From Veronia pacifica (GTDB lineage Bacteria; Pseudomonadota; Gammaproteobacteria; Enterobacterales; Vibrionaceae): 64,000 nucleotides of DNA. The notes beneath the pieces were generated by a model. It saw only the letters and a program-made list of their open reading frames with translations, had not been told where the DNA came from and searched no databases. Numbering within the stretch: the stretch's first letter is position 1; every line of letters starts with the position of its first letter. The stretch is from positions 186,001 through 250,000 of the forward strand of contig NZ_LYBM01000001.1 of the NCBI RefSeq assembly GCF_001707825.1, written 5' to 3'. Shown piece after piece: positions 9,092 to 17,592 of this stretch. Made by a program: the position numbers and the translations under genes.

Positions 9092-9733
9092 TTACTTTCT
9101 CGTAAGCCGTGGTCTCATGTATTCCACAAACTCCAGAAAATCATCTAACTGCAGATCTTCAATTTTCTTCATAAATTGAACCTTATCAGATATCACTTTC
9201 TCAACGTTTGGTTTATCAAGCAAAATGGTCAGTGCGACCGCGGTCATACCTCTTTTGGCATTGGACGACATATGGAGCCATGATTCTTTATCGTCTCTGA
9301 TGGCCATCTGATAGGTTGGCTCCAATGTTGAAAAGCGTTCAAACAAAGGCTCACAAAGCCGTTCGAGATTGAAAACCACACCTTCTACCACTTGAGCAAT
9401 GTCGTCTTCTGACCAAAGCCTCCAAGTCAGCGTTACTTCAGGAAATAAGTCCACGAGGGAAGCGCCCACTGTGCCCGTATTGAGTTGGGATTTCGTTTCC
9501 CCATTATTTGCTCGAAGTTCGTTTACCAAGTCTTCCACTTGGTCATGTCTGACTGAGCAGCTGATCTTGGCTCTCAGGTTTGTGCCATAGTTAGCACAAG
9601 GAACATGAATAGCCTGCCAACCATAGTCTGTTTTTCGGTATAGAGAGCCTTGTCGTACTTTACTGAAACCAAAGGGGGACAACGCTTCTCCAAGTTGTTT
9701 GTACAACGCTTTTTTTAGTTCGCCTAACTTCAT
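9092..9733 (-). CDS. DUF4304-like protein
   Basis: Soluble protein of 213 residues. The N-terminal half has features I associate with DUF4304: a short helix, then LSPFGFSKVRQGSLYRKTDYGWQAIHVPC with strands leading to NLRAKISCSVR. No signal peptide or catalytic motif is evident. Function is unknown. It is a single gene facing alaE convergently. Confidence 0.6.
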   Translation of the reverse strand: MKLGELKKALYKQLGEALSPFGFSKVRQGSLYRKTDYGWQAIHVPCANYGTNLRAKISCSVRHDQVEDLVNELRANNGETKSQLNTGTVGASLVDLFPEVTLTWRLWSEDDIAQVVEGVVFNLERLCEPLFERFSTLEPTYQMAIRDDKESWLHMSSNAKRGMTAVALTILLDKPNVEKVISDKVQFMKKIEDLQLDDFLEFVEYMRPRLTRK

Positions 9734-9905
9734 TTCTTACATTCGTCCGTGGCTATGTTCGACGATTTTCGTCAGTTTCTCACTGCCTGTGAGGGGTGTA
9801 TTTTTCTACTGGTGAGTCTGATTACTGGGTAAAGAAAAGGGATAAGCCTTACTTGTACAGTAATTTGTGATACTCGGCAGAAGAGGAAAATTAATACTCA
9901 GTGTA

Positions 9906-10814
9906 TTAGCCAGCTATCACAGTCGGTAATCGCTCGCGAATAAATGCGGATAATGCCTCAGTCTGCGGCGGTACGCCTGCACGGGATGGCATCAGTAAGC
10001 TCAATTTCGCTGAAAGCGATAACCATTCTGGTAGGACTCTCACCAATTGTCCCGTTTGCAATGCGTCGCGGCACACATAGGTTGGCAGTGATACGATGCC
10101 TAATCCCTGAACTGCACCCAGCAGTATGGTCGACATATCTTCGGAACACAGAATGATGTTGGTATGCTGGCGGGTTCGTGTACCGTCAATATGTTGTAAC
10201 GGAATACTCTCAATACCGTTATCTTGTCCCATCTTGAGTAGCTTGCAGCGTGATAAATCGTAAGGGCTGTCTATTTGGCCAACCTGCTCCAGATAATCCG
10301 GAGAGCAAAACAGCCCCCATTCGACATTGGCAATGAAGCGTTGAATCAAACTTGAATCTGGCAAGTCATTCGCGTGACCACGGATAGCAAGGTCCACACC
10401 TTCCGCCACCAGATCAACATTGGCATTGGTCACCCGCTGTTCGATCAACACCTTCGGATACAGTTTTGTGAATTCGGTAATGATGTTGAGTAATGCAAAC
10501 TGGGCAGTGCCGACAGAACAGCTGATCACTACTTTGCCTGATAATGGACCGTGGCTGTTGTCCATTGCCGATTCAGCCATTTCCATGGCGTCGACCAGTT
10601 TGCGTGCGTGTGCGTAAAACGTCTGGCCTTCATGGGTGACTGAAATATTTCGGGAGGTTCTTTGTAGCAGTCTTACACCCAATCTTTCTTCAAGCTGAGC
10701 CACATGGCGACTCAATCTTGATTTAGGCATGTTTAGGGACTTGGCTGCTGCGGTGTAACCATTTTTCTCAACCACATGTACAAAGTAGAAGTAGTCGTTC
10801 AGGTCGATTTTCAT
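9906..10814 (-). CDS. LysR-family transcriptional regulator
   Basis: DNA-binding regulator, 302 residues, the usual LysR length. The N-terminal winged HTH is clear (YFYFVHVVEKNGYTAAAKSL, SRLSRHVAQLEERLGVRLLQRTSR). A periplasmic-binding-like effector domain follows (KVVISCSVGTAQFALLNII, DLAIRGH, CSEDMSTILLGAVQGLGIVSLP). It is divergent from the FMN reductase gene with 111 bp between the starts, the classical arrangement in which a LysR protein controls its neighbour. The effector is unknown. Confidence 0.92.
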   Translation of the reverse strand: MKIDLNDYFYFVHVVEKNGYTAAAKSLNMPKSRLSRHVAQLEERLGVRLLQRTSRNISVTHEGQTFYAHARKLVDAMEMAESAMDNSHGPLSGKVVISCSVGTAQFALLNIITEFTKLYPKVLIEQRVTNANVDLVAEGVDLAIRGHANDLPDSSLIQRFIANVEWGLFCSPDYLEQVGQIDSPYDLSRCKLLKMGQDNGIESIPLQHIDGTRTRQHTNIILCSEDMSTILLGAVQGLGIVSLPTYVCRDALQTGQLVRVLPEWLSLSAKLSLLMPSRAGVPPQTEALSAFIRERLPTVIAG

Positions 10815-10925
10815 CAGGCTTTATTGTTCTATATATGAAACGATAAGTCCGATTATTGACTGTTTTTGTCCGTATTCCCAGTTGATAAAGTAATAACAAC
10901 TTAGAAAATAGAACGGGCTACCAAA

Positions 10926-11465
10926 ATGAAAGTACTTACTTTTGCAGCAACCAATACCATCCAATCTATCAACAAGACGCTGGTTAAATACGCTGCGACT
11001 CATCTGGAGGGGGCAGATATTGATTTTGTTGATATCAATGATTATGACTTGCCCATTTATAGTTTTGATTTGGAGGAAAAGCTTGGTGTCCCTGATGCTG
11101 CGCACGCTTTTCTGGCACGAATTGCGCAAGCAGGCGCTATTTTGGTCTCCTTTGCGGAGCACAATGGAAACTACACTGTGGCTTTTAAAAACCTATTTGA
11201 TTGGATGAGTCGCGTAGACAGAAATATTTACCAAAACAAACCTATCGTTATGCTCGCCACCTCACCTGGTGCTGGTGGCGGGCAACATGTATTGAAGCTT
11301 GCTGAAAATTCCGCACCACATTTTGGCGGCCAAGTGAAAGGTACGTTGAGCATCCCAAGCTTCTACGATAACTTCGACGCTGAGGCGGGAAAATTGGTGA
11401 ATGCCGAGCTGGTGGATGCATTAGAAAGTGTTTTATCGACGTTAAAAGAACCCGTTGATGTGTAA
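10926..11465 (+). CDS. NAD(P)H-dependent FMN reductase family protein
   Basis: Flavodoxin-fold oxidoreductase, 179 residues (PF03358-type). Visible family features are the N-terminal strand plus phosphate-binding region (KVLTFAATNTIQSINKTLVKYA), IDFVDINDYDLPIYSFDLE, the VSFAEHNGNYTVAFKNLFDWMSR loop and the MLATSPGAGGGQHVL segment. The usual GS.R phosphate loop is replaced by ATNTIQSIN. It probably reduces FMN, quinones or azo-type substrates; the true substrate is not evident. Likely controlled by the divergent LysR gene, and followed by a 13-bp hairpin. Confidence 0.87.
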   Translation: MKVLTFAATNTIQSINKTLVKYAATHLEGADIDFVDINDYDLPIYSFDLEEKLGVPDAAHAFLARIAQAGAILVSFAEHNGNYTVAFKNLFDWMSRVDRNIYQNKPIVMLATSPGAGGGQHVLKLAENSAPHFGGQVKGTLSIPSFYDNFDAEAGKLVNAELVDALESVLSTLKEPVDV

Positions 11466-11505
11466 GAGACAGGCATAATAATTAAGGGTTGGCGATTGAC
11501 TGGTC

Positions 11506-11539
11506 AATACCATATTTATCAACGGGTAAATATGGTATT
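11506..11539 (+). terminator. 13-bp hairpin downstream of the FMN reductase gene
   Basis: AATACCATATTTA (11506-11518) pairs perfectly with 11527-11539 around an 8-nt loop, 41 nt after the stop codon. No U-tract follows. Confidence 0.5.
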
Positions 11540-11665
11540 TAGGCCCCTACACGCTGTTGTTTGAAGCGGTTGTCTCTGTCACTATATAACTGAACTATGT
11601 AGCAAATTATCAATGTGAAACAGAGATAATTCGTCTGGTAACTTATAGGTAGACAGGAGACAATA

Positions 11666-11857
11666 ATGAAACAGCCTATTGTTGGTTATCATAAAGATGA
11701 CGAAGGGCATTGGGTTGCAGAGCTACGCTGTGGTCATTGCCAACATGTGCGCCATCAGCCTCCATTTATTCTGAGGCCATGGGTAGTGACTCTTCACGGA
11801 AGGGAAAAGATGCTTGGCACGTTTTTGTATTGTAAGTTATGTGAAAATGAAAATTAG
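11666..11857 (+). CDS. DUF3565 small protein
   Basis: A 63-residue protein with the DUF3565 pattern: VGYHKDDEGHWVAELRCGHCQHVRHQPP, then RPWVVTLHGREKMLGTFLYCKLC. Four cysteines (a CGHC pair and a CKLC pair) plus conserved histidines suggest a small zinc-binding fold. Start is supported by AGGAGACAAT before the ATG. Family function is not established; some members are described as pressure-regulated. Confidence 0.87.
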   Translation: MKQPIVGYHKDDEGHWVAELRCGHCQHVRHQPPFILRPWVVTLHGREKMLGTFLYCKLCENEN

Positions 11858-11972
11858 ATTTTTATATCTATGTTCCCTTTGACTTATTGATATTTGGGCA
11901 TTCGCTGATTAAAGCGGAACACCCATACCACAACTCATTAATACGCGTTAACAAGCGCTATCTTTTATCAGA

Positions 11973-11996
11973 GATACTGACAAAATAGTCACTATC
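11973..11996 (-). terminator. Hairpin downstream of trpS
   Basis: GATACTGAC (11973-11981) pairs with GTCACTATC (11988-11996) with one mismatch and a 6-nt loop, 14 nt after the trpS stop codon on the minus strand. No U-tract. Confidence 0.45.
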
Positions 11997-12009
11997 ATAA
12001 TGTTTCCAC

Positions 12010-13026
12010 TTAGATATCCAGTAAGTTCAAACCAAAGGCCTGCTTAACTCGCTGCAAAACATCATTGCTCTCCTCTCGTGCCAGCAATGTGCCCTTTCTG
12101 AGTATCGCGGCGAGTTCCCCCTTATTATCAAGAAACGCTTCGCGTTTTTTTCGAATTGGAGCCAGCAAGTCCTGAAGGCACTCTTCAAGAATTTTCTTTG
12201 TTGTTCCGTCTCCAAGCCCACCCTGACGATAACGCTCCTTTAATTGGTTGATATAGTCGCTGTCCGGATGGAGAGCATCGAGATAGGTGAATACAACGTT
12301 GCCTTTTACCTGACCCGGGTCTTCGATTCTCAGGTGGTTTGGGTCGGTATACATTGCTTTGACTGCCGCTGTGATTGCTTTGGGTGTTGCTCCCAGTGTA
12401 ATTGCATTCCCCATTGATTTTGACATCTTACTTTTACCGTCGGTGGAAGGTAGACGGGGTACAGAAGTAAGTAGTGGCTTACATTCTGTCAGAATTTTAC
12501 GTTTAGCGATGCTGTTTACTTTTCTGACAATCTCATTGGTTTGCTCCAGCATAGGTAATTGATCATCACCAACTGGTATGAGAGTGGCATTAAAAGCAGT
12601 GATATCTGCGGCCTGGCTGATTGGGTAACAGAGAAAACCGGCGGGTAGGGATCGACCAAACTGTTTACTTGCGATCTCCGCCTTCACCGTTGGGTTTCGT
12701 TCTAGACGGGAAACCGTCACCAGATTGGAGTAAAACTGCGTGAGCTCGGCAAGTGCAGGAAGTGCTGATTGAAGGCAAATTGTTGTTTTATCTGGGTCTA
12801 TACCTACCGCGAGGTAATCAGCGACCACATTGAGTATGTTGTCTGATACTTTTTCAGGTGTATTTCCGTTATCTGTCAGACCCTGCATATCAGCGACAAG
12901 AATAGTTTGTTGGTAAACCTCTTGAAGCGAGACGCGTTGACTTAAAGAGCCTACGAAATGGCCAAGATGCAAAAGGCCAGTTGCTCTGTCACCAGTGAGA
13001 ATTTTTTCTTGTTGTGGGTATGTCAT
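12010..13026 (-). CDS. trpS: Tryptophanyl-tRNA synthetase
   Basis: Class I aminoacyl-tRNA synthetase charging tRNA-Trp. It has 338 residues, the size of bacterial TrpRS. The ATP-binding HIGH-type motif is at residues 17-24 (GLLHLGHF) and the KMSKS loop is exact at 200-204 (SKMSKSMGN). Substrate-region features include LVADMQGLT and PVGDDQLPMLEQTNEI. The sequence does not look like the standard gammaproteobacterial housekeeping TrpRS (which begins MxKPIVFSGxQPSG), so this may be a second, divergent trpS. AAGGAG precedes the ATG at good spacing. A leader ORF with two Trp codons lies 111 nt upstream. Confidence 0.92.
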   Translation of the reverse strand: MTYPQQEKILTGDRATGLLHLGHFVGSLSQRVSLQEVYQQTILVADMQGLTDNGNTPEKVSDNILNVVADYLAVGIDPDKTTICLQSALPALAELTQFYSNLVTVSRLERNPTVKAEIASKQFGRSLPAGFLCYPISQAADITAFNATLIPVGDDQLPMLEQTNEIVRKVNSIAKRKILTECKPLLTSVPRLPSTDGKSKMSKSMGNAITLGATPKAITAAVKAMYTDPNHLRIEDPGQVKGNVVFTYLDALHPDSDYINQLKERYRQGGLGDGTTKKILEECLQDLLAPIRKKREAFLDNKGELAAILRKGTLLAREESNDVLQRVKQAFGLNLLDI

Positions 13027-13137
13027 TTAATGTGTCTCCTTTGGTGTGAACCAACCACCGAAGACAGATAATGATAAATAAATGTGTTTCACCAGCTGCC
13101 ATCGGCGGCGGATGAAATATTGAATGCCCGCGCCGCT

Positions 13138-13197
13138 TTATTGAGAGGCACGCCACCAGATGAATGTGTTAGAAGCTGGAAGTAAAATCTTTTTCAT
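13138..13197 (-). CDS. Trp-rich leader peptide upstream of trpS (candidate attenuator)
   Basis: Minus-strand ORF of 19 codons encoding MKKILLPASNTFIWWRASQ, with adjacent Trp codons at 14-15 followed by Arg, the same WWR-then-Ser layout as the TrpL leader of enterobacteria (WWRTS). Stop codons close the frame just upstream, so this ATG is the only start; no good Shine-Dalgarno is visible, a weakness. Between its stop and trpS, GGTGGCG covering the Trp codons (13151-13157) can pair with CGCCGCC (13104-13110), while GCGGCG (13131-13136) competes for the same partner. Such exclusive pairings are typical of ribosome-mediated attenuation. No U-run terminator is visible, so control may be translational. 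Confidence 0.6.
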   Translation of the reverse strand: MKKILLPASNTFIWWRASQ

Positions 13198-13702
13198 ACA
13201 AGGAAGTTATCAGTACCTCATTGAAAAAACAAGAGTGTTTTTACAGGTGCTTGTGGCTTAATTTAGCAACACATATCGACTAATCGTGTTACGTCTAACG
13301 TGGTGATAGACGTCATCTACCGAAGTGAGTGCTTTTTATGCCGTAAAGGGTAAGTGTTCCGTCAAAGATATAAAATGATAATTGATTAATTTCCACCAAC
13401 TGCCATGTTAAGACAATGAAACATTGAGTGTCAGTACTGTTTTATTGATGGGTATGTCTTTTGACAAGCGAGTTGTACGACGTAAAACATCATGTTTCTA
13501 AACAAGAAAAAGGCCATGGTCTGGTCGAAAAATAAAACAGATTTAAGCATCCCTGCGTAACATGTTTCTCAATCTACAATTGTGCTAATTTCATAAATAA
13601 AACCTCTTATAACTTTACGTGTCAAACGCTTAAATATTTAAGTGATGAAATATTCCTAAATGTCTGTGTTTTGTAGAGCAGTGGCCGCTTTCTACATTCT
13701 TC
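13198..13702. other. Intergenic region between the trpS leader and the ribB promoter
   Basis: About 500 bp without a supported gene. It must hold the divergent promoters of the trpS leader and, at its right end, that of the ribB transcript. GTACTGATAAC near 13204-13214 (minus strand) resembles one half of a TrpR operator, but the other half is not recognisable. Confidence 0.5.
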
Positions 13703-13732
13703 TTGCACTGATTAAGTAAATTACTCTATTCT
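13703..13732 (+). promoter_or_regulatory. ribB: Predicted sigma-70 promoter of the FMN riboswitch/ribB transcript
   Basis: TTGCAC (13703-13708) and TATTCT (13727-13732) are separated by 18 bp and would start transcription near 13739, exactly at the 5' end of the riboswitch. Confidence 0.6.
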
Positions 13733-13738
13733 GGTGAT

Positions 13739-13885
13739 GAATTCTCAGGGCGGGGTGGAATTCCCCACCGGCGGTAATGCATTTTGTGCGCAGCCCGCGA
13801 GCGCCTGCATGCGATTTTGTGCAGGGTCAGCAGATCTGGTGTAACTCCAGAGCCGACGGTTAAAGTCCGGATGAGAGAGAATCAG
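13739..13885 (+). ncRNA. FMN riboswitch (RFN element)
   Basis: The RFN consensus is present in order: TCTCAGGGCGGGG..., CCCCACCGGCGGTAATGC, CAGCCCGCGAGCGC, a variable hairpin, GGTCAGCAGATCTGGTG, CTCCAGAGCCGACGGTTAAAGTCCGGATGAGAGAGAA. It binds FMN in the mRNA leader of ribB and shuts expression when flavin is plentiful. The distance to the ribB ATG is about 170 nt, with a hairpin plus T-run in between as expression platform. This arrangement before a lone ribB is typical for Vibrionaceae and other gamma-proteobacteria. Confidence 0.97.
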
Positions 13886-13900
13886 TGAAAATAATCAAAT

Positions 13901-13930
13901 GTGAGATCTGGCGACTGAGATTCACTTTTT
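13901..13930 (+). terminator. Riboswitch expression-platform terminator
   Basis: An imperfect stem with outer GTGA/TCAC and inner TCT/AGA pairs (13901-13925) is followed directly by five Ts. A second overlapping palindrome CACTTTTTAAAGTG (13923-13936) could form the alternative fold. Its position between aptamer and ribB fits FMN-triggered termination. Confidence 0.6.
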
Positions 13931-14058
13931 AAAGTGCTTCGCAGTGTTGGTTTTCCCTCCCACATGGCAACATGTGGCATCAGTTCGTCTGCAATTTACG
14001 GACGGGCTCACTGCTTTTCTATGCCCTGATTCTGGTAGTTTTACACAGGAGTTTTACC

Positions 14059-14724
14059 ATGAATCAGTCTTTACTCTCACCATTTGGCTCAGCATTCGAT
14101 CGTGTCGAAGCTGGACTTGCCGCAATACGCGACGGCAAGGGGGTGCTCGTCGTTGATGATGAGGATCGAGAAAACGAGGGTGACATTATATTTGCCGCAG
14201 AAACACTGACACCAGAACAAATGGCATTGATGATCCGCGAATGTTCAGGGATTGTCTGTCTATGCCTGACTGATGAAAGAGTCCGGCAACTGGCGTTACC
14301 CATGATGGTTGAGAACAATACCAGTGCTAATCAGACCGGTTTTACCGTCACTATTGAAGCCGCTCAAGGTGTGACAACTGGCGTCTCTGCATCAGACAGA
14401 GTGACTACTGTACAGGCTGCCATAGCGAATGGTGCAGTACCTGCTGATCTCAGTCGCCCGGGCCATGTTTTTCCCTTGAAAGCAAACCCAGAGGGGGTAT
14501 TAGGGCGACGTGGTCACACTGAAGCAACTATCGACCTAATGCGACTTGCCGGGAAAAAACCATACGGTGTGCTCTGCGAACTCACCAATCCTGATGGTTC
14601 AATGGCAAGGTTACCCGAGGTTATCGCTTTTGGTGAGAAATGGGGTATGCCTGTTCTGACCATTGAAGATCTCGTCGCATACCGTTTAGACAAAATGGGC
14701 GAGTCAGATAATAAAGTGGCTTAA
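14059..14724 (+). CDS. ribB: 3,4-dihydroxy-2-butanone-4-phosphate synthase
   Basis: Riboflavin biosynthesis enzyme converting ribulose 5-phosphate to 3,4-dihydroxy-2-butanone 4-phosphate and formate. It has 221 residues, as for E. coli RibB (217). Metal and substrate motifs are intact: [18 protein letters not shown] near the N-terminus, [41 protein letters not shown] and [12 protein letters not shown]. There is no fused GTP cyclohydrolase II domain. The frame is open further upstream, but ACAGGAG at 14044-14050 sets ATG 14059 as the start, and upstream codons belong to the riboswitch leader. Confidence 0.97.
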   Translation: MNQSLLSPFGSAFDRVEAGLAAIRDGKGVLVVDDEDRENEGDIIFAAETLTPEQMALMIRECSGIVCLCLTDERVRQLALPMMVENNTSANQTGFTVTIEAAQGVTTGVSASDRVTTVQAAIANGAVPADLSRPGHVFPLKANPEGVLGRRGHTEATIDLMRLAGKKPYGVLCELTNPDGSMARLPEVIAFGEKWGMPVLTIEDLVAYRLDKMGESDNKVA

Positions 14725-14754
14725 TTCACATTTTTGGGTGATTGATAAACGGTC

Positions 14755-14780
14755 GTGAGCCGGGTACAAATCCGGTTCAC
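14755..14780 (+). terminator. Hairpin downstream of ribB
   Basis: GTGAGCCGG (14755-14763) pairs with CCGGTTCAC (14772-14780), one G-U pair, 8-nt loop, followed by a pyrimidine-rich stretch TTCTGCTCCTCT rather than a pure T-run. Confidence 0.55.
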
Positions 14781-14985
14781 TTCTGCTCCTCTACTATCAT
14801 AACCATCATCTCTATTACCGTTTCTATTTAGTTGTTTGTCACTGCCTCACTCACGGCTCCCTGTGATTGGGTGCGTGCCTGATGACTGTTGTGAGTTGAC
14901 TTGACCAAAAAGCTACTTCTGCTAGCTATTGTGACAATAAGCTTCCACGTTCTAACAGTAACAGATGACTAGGTATACGTGTTAC

Positions 14986-15333
14986 CTACCATAATTCAAT
15001 TCCAAAGGGTTTTAGCGCCCAGCCCCAGATGAAGAAAACACCAACAGTCATGGCTGCACTGAGCCCCAGCCCTAGCCAGAAGCCAAGCTGATAGTATAAC
15101 CAAGGAAAGATCAGGAACATGGGTAGAGTCGGAACGACATACCAAAAAGTATAGAAAGCATGGTTAGTTATCTGCTCCGGAGTGCTTTTTTCCAGGTGAA
15201 GCCAAATAAGTACAAGTAGAGTGACGACGGGTAATGACGCCAGAAAAGCACCGAGATGTTCGTTGCGCTTAGCGGCTTCTGAGACAAGCACAACAATGGC
15301 CGCTGTAAGAAGGTATTTGATAATAAGCATCAT
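14986..15333 (-). CDS. DUF3147-like small integral membrane protein
   Basis: A 115-residue protein from the ATG at 15333, chosen because TTTGGAG lies at proper distance; the frame stays open 33 nt further upstream. Four hydrophobic segments fill almost the whole length. AAKRNEHLGAFLASLPVVTLLVLIWLH and the TFWYVVPTLPMFL segment fit my recollection of DUF3147 membrane proteins. Function unknown. It faces ribB convergently. Confidence 0.75.
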   Translation of the reverse strand: MMLIIKYLLTAAIVVLVSEAAKRNEHLGAFLASLPVVTLLVLIWLHLEKSTPEQITNHAFYTFWYVVPTLPMFLIFPWLYYQLGFWLGLGLSAAMTVGVFFIWGWALKPFGIELW

Positions 15334-15946
15334 ATGATGCACTCCAAAGGGGTAATGTGAAAGCAATAGAAACCGCCAGACTATCCAGCAAGTTTCCCTT
15401 TGATCGCAATGCTCAAGCTCTTCAACGTAACTGTGCCTTGGTCAATCACCGACGAATGCTTTAATGACCTAATTATGCTGATGGCAGCAAACCTTGAAAA
15501 CAAAAAGTGTAAGAAGCCAGTGTCGCACTTTGTCGGTACTGATTATTTTACGACACAAAGAACCGACACCTCTTTAATTCAGCATCGTATTTTTACATCC
15601 TTATTACTGCGCTTTTGAACGTCAACGTCCGATATTATTTTGATTGAGCAGACGCTAAGTTAGCACTTTTCTATCACTCTCTTATTGTTATTTCGTGTGT
15701 GTATCGTTTTGTAAACAAAAAGTTAGTTCTCGCTCTGAATTCGGTGTCGCAAGCGTACTTTTTTTCCAGTCTATTGATAGCCTTGTGCCTATATGGTGAT
15801 GTAATTAAGGCACTGCTCGTAAAGAGTTTTAGATGCTTGGTGACATGACCGTGGTTTGCTTTAAAAGTCAGTGACGTCGGAAACTATCCAGATTTTCATC
15901 CCGTTGTCAGGAAATGACATAAAATGATAGAAGAGGTAAAACGACA
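15334..15946. other. 613-bp intergenic region without supported gene
   Basis: A short plus-strand frame (15400-15618) has no ribosome binding site and no recognisable composition. AGAGG at 15931-15935 serves the phosphatase gene. Nothing else was identified. Confidence 0.5.
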
Positions 15947-16507
15947 ATGGATATATTTTTACTGCGCCATGCTGAATCTATTTCCAGCCAAAATGGCTCT
16001 TTTGCATCAGATGCAGGAGAACCTTTAACTGAAAAAGGTTACAAAGACGCAGAACGAATTGTTCCTCTACTTTCTGAGCTGGATCTCGACAAGGTGCTTT
16101 GCTCTCCCTACCTAAGAGCGAGAGATACTGTTGCGCCTTTCGTGCGTGAGTCTGGCGTAGATCTCACAATCCTACCCAGCCTCGCTGAGGGGCAATTAGT
16201 GCTGGATAATATTGCGATAAGTCCAGAGCCAGCGGATTACATACTGGATGAAAGCGGAGAATTACAGCCCGCGAAACCTGAAACTCCGGGAGCCTTCCTC
16301 TCTCGAGTCAGGCAATCAGTAGGCTCCTTATTGGACAACCGAGATGAGCGAATACTTGTTGTTAGCCATGGTCATATGATTCGTGAAATTCTCAATGTCT
16401 TGATGAGAGTAGATACCAAAATCCGTTTTCCACATGATAACTGTGGTATGTCACATCTGACGCTGGGTAATGATTTTACCTGCCACTACATCAACCGCAC
16501 CTTGTAG
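15947..16507 (+). CDS. Histidine phosphatase superfamily protein (PGAM/SixA-like)
   Basis: Phosphohydrolase with a phosphohistidine intermediate, 186 residues. The catalytic RHAE motif is at residues 7-10 (LLRHAES), a second arginine motif is in CSPYLRARDTV, and the second catalytic histidine lies in VVSHGHMIRE. The short length and N-terminal RHAE resemble SixA, but an extra ~25-residue insertion and the C-terminus differ, so the substrate (protein phosphohistidine or a small phosphoester) is open. AGAGG lies before the ATG. It ends 8 bp from the convergent downstream gene. Confidence 0.85.
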   Translation: MDIFLLRHAESISSQNGSFASDAGEPLTEKGYKDAERIVPLLSELDLDKVLCSPYLRARDTVAPFVRESGVDLTILPSLAEGQLVLDNIAISPEPADYILDESGELQPAKPETPGAFLSRVRQSVGSLLDNRDERILVVSHGHMIREILNVLMRVDTKIRFPHDNCGMSHLTLGNDFTCHYINRTL

Positions 16508-16515
16508 CTGTTTCG

Positions 16516-17592
16516 TCAAATCCCATTATCCTTGGCAGAGAGAAATTCGCTCTCGTTACCTCGTCGTTTCGGGAGCCAGATATCTTTGGATGAATTGATC
16601 AGCTGCTTAGGAATGTTGATCCTCATCTCGAGACTGTGGAACGTGTTGCCAAAGCCGAGAACCCTCCCTGTATGAGGACAAACCTTTTCAACCTCAATGT
16701 TTCGCAGAGAATACTCGCTCTTGTTTGTGCCATTAAAAGCAAATTCACCTTGCCTGACACTACTTACCACTTCATTGTCGATTTTGAGTGGTATTGTCGC
16801 CATTCCTTTATCGACTAACTGTAACTGAGAAACAGAAACCAATGGTCTGCCAGACTCGCTGAAAAGATTAGCTTTTACCCGATAAAGCCCTTCGGTTTTC
16901 GTTTTTATGACCAAAGGTATTACCGCATCATTACCATCAATGTAAGGATTTGCAGAGTCAGTCAGATTAGCGACTGGAACAGAGAAATTAATATCAGCTT
17001 TGATGATGTCACGCCCCGAAGGAAACTCAAGGTCGGCGACGAGGCGTATTTCTTCAGGCCAATCGGGTCTTGTGTTCAGTTCAAGGTATTCATCGACCAT
17101 ATGCTGTCTTAGCAAAATCTTTTTGCTCTTTGCGTCGATGACAAATATTTCTGCTGACCGGGTACTGATTTCTGATGCAAGACTGATACGAATCATGTCT
17201 GGGTAATAAAAACGGGCCTTCTCTAAAATGATTGCCGCCTTAACTGTCCCATCTAAGACTGGTGAGGGTTTTGGCTTATAGGTGTTCGGGAACATAATAA
17301 ATGCCCCCGGCTTTTCTATCGGCTTTGCTGAGTTGGCATAAATAGTAAGCAAACTCAGCGCCTCTGACGGTATATCGAGGGATTTTGCAACACTCTCGTT
17401 CCCGTCGCTTAGGGATACTTTTAGGCGCTTGTCTCTTATGCTGTCACTTGTAAGATCGTTGTCTTTAACGACACTGGTCTTCTTATCAACATCGGCGACG
17501 GCGACACCCATTATGATACATTCCGGACAGTCTGGACTGGAAAACAAGTAAAGCCAGAGGCCGAAGATTGAAAAAAGGGTTATTCGATACAC
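16516..17592 (-). CDS. Exported hypothetical protein with beta-rich domains
   Basis: A 358-residue protein not assigned to a family. The N-terminus is hydrophobic (residues 3-18, then a Cys-Pro-Glu-Cys pair), consistent with a signal peptide or anchor. The body is dominated by alternating short strands (IRISLASEISTRSAEIFVID, GLYRVKANLFSESGRPLVSVSQLQLVDKG), as in Ig-like secreted proteins. It is convergent with the phosphatase gene and followed upstream by a 700-bp AT-rich gap. I see no catalytic motif. Confidence 0.6.
   Translation of the reverse strand: MYRITLFSIFGLWLYLFSSPDCPECIIMGVAVADVDKKTSVVKDNDLTSDSIRDKRLKVSLSDGNESVAKSLDIPSEALSLLTIYANSAKPIEKPGAFIMFPNTYKPKPSPVLDGTVKAAIILEKARFYYPDMIRISLASEISTRSAEIFVIDAKSKKILLRQHMVDEYLELNTRPDWPEEIRLVADLEFPSGRDIIKADINFSVPVANLTDSANPYIDGNDAVIPLVIKTKTEGLYRVKANLFSESGRPLVSVSQLQLVDKGMATIPLKIDNEVVSSVRQGEFAFNGTNKSEYSLRNIEVEKVCPHTGRVLGFGNTFHSLEMRINIPKQLINSSKDIWLPKRRGNESEFLSAKDNGI

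Noticed and set aside
13026-13091. Second short frame before trpS ending in FGGWFTPKETH, its TAA touching the trpS ATG
   Set aside because: Starts with GTG without a ribosome site and holds a single Trp codon; it overlaps the trpS ribosome binding site and may be chance.
13204-13220. TrpR-operator-like half-site GTACTGATAAC
   Set aside because: Only one half resembles the operator; the symmetric partner is absent.
15400-15618. 72-codon plus-strand frame between the DUF3147-like and phosphatase genes
   Set aside because: No ribosome binding site, unusual composition and no family likeness; treated as chance.
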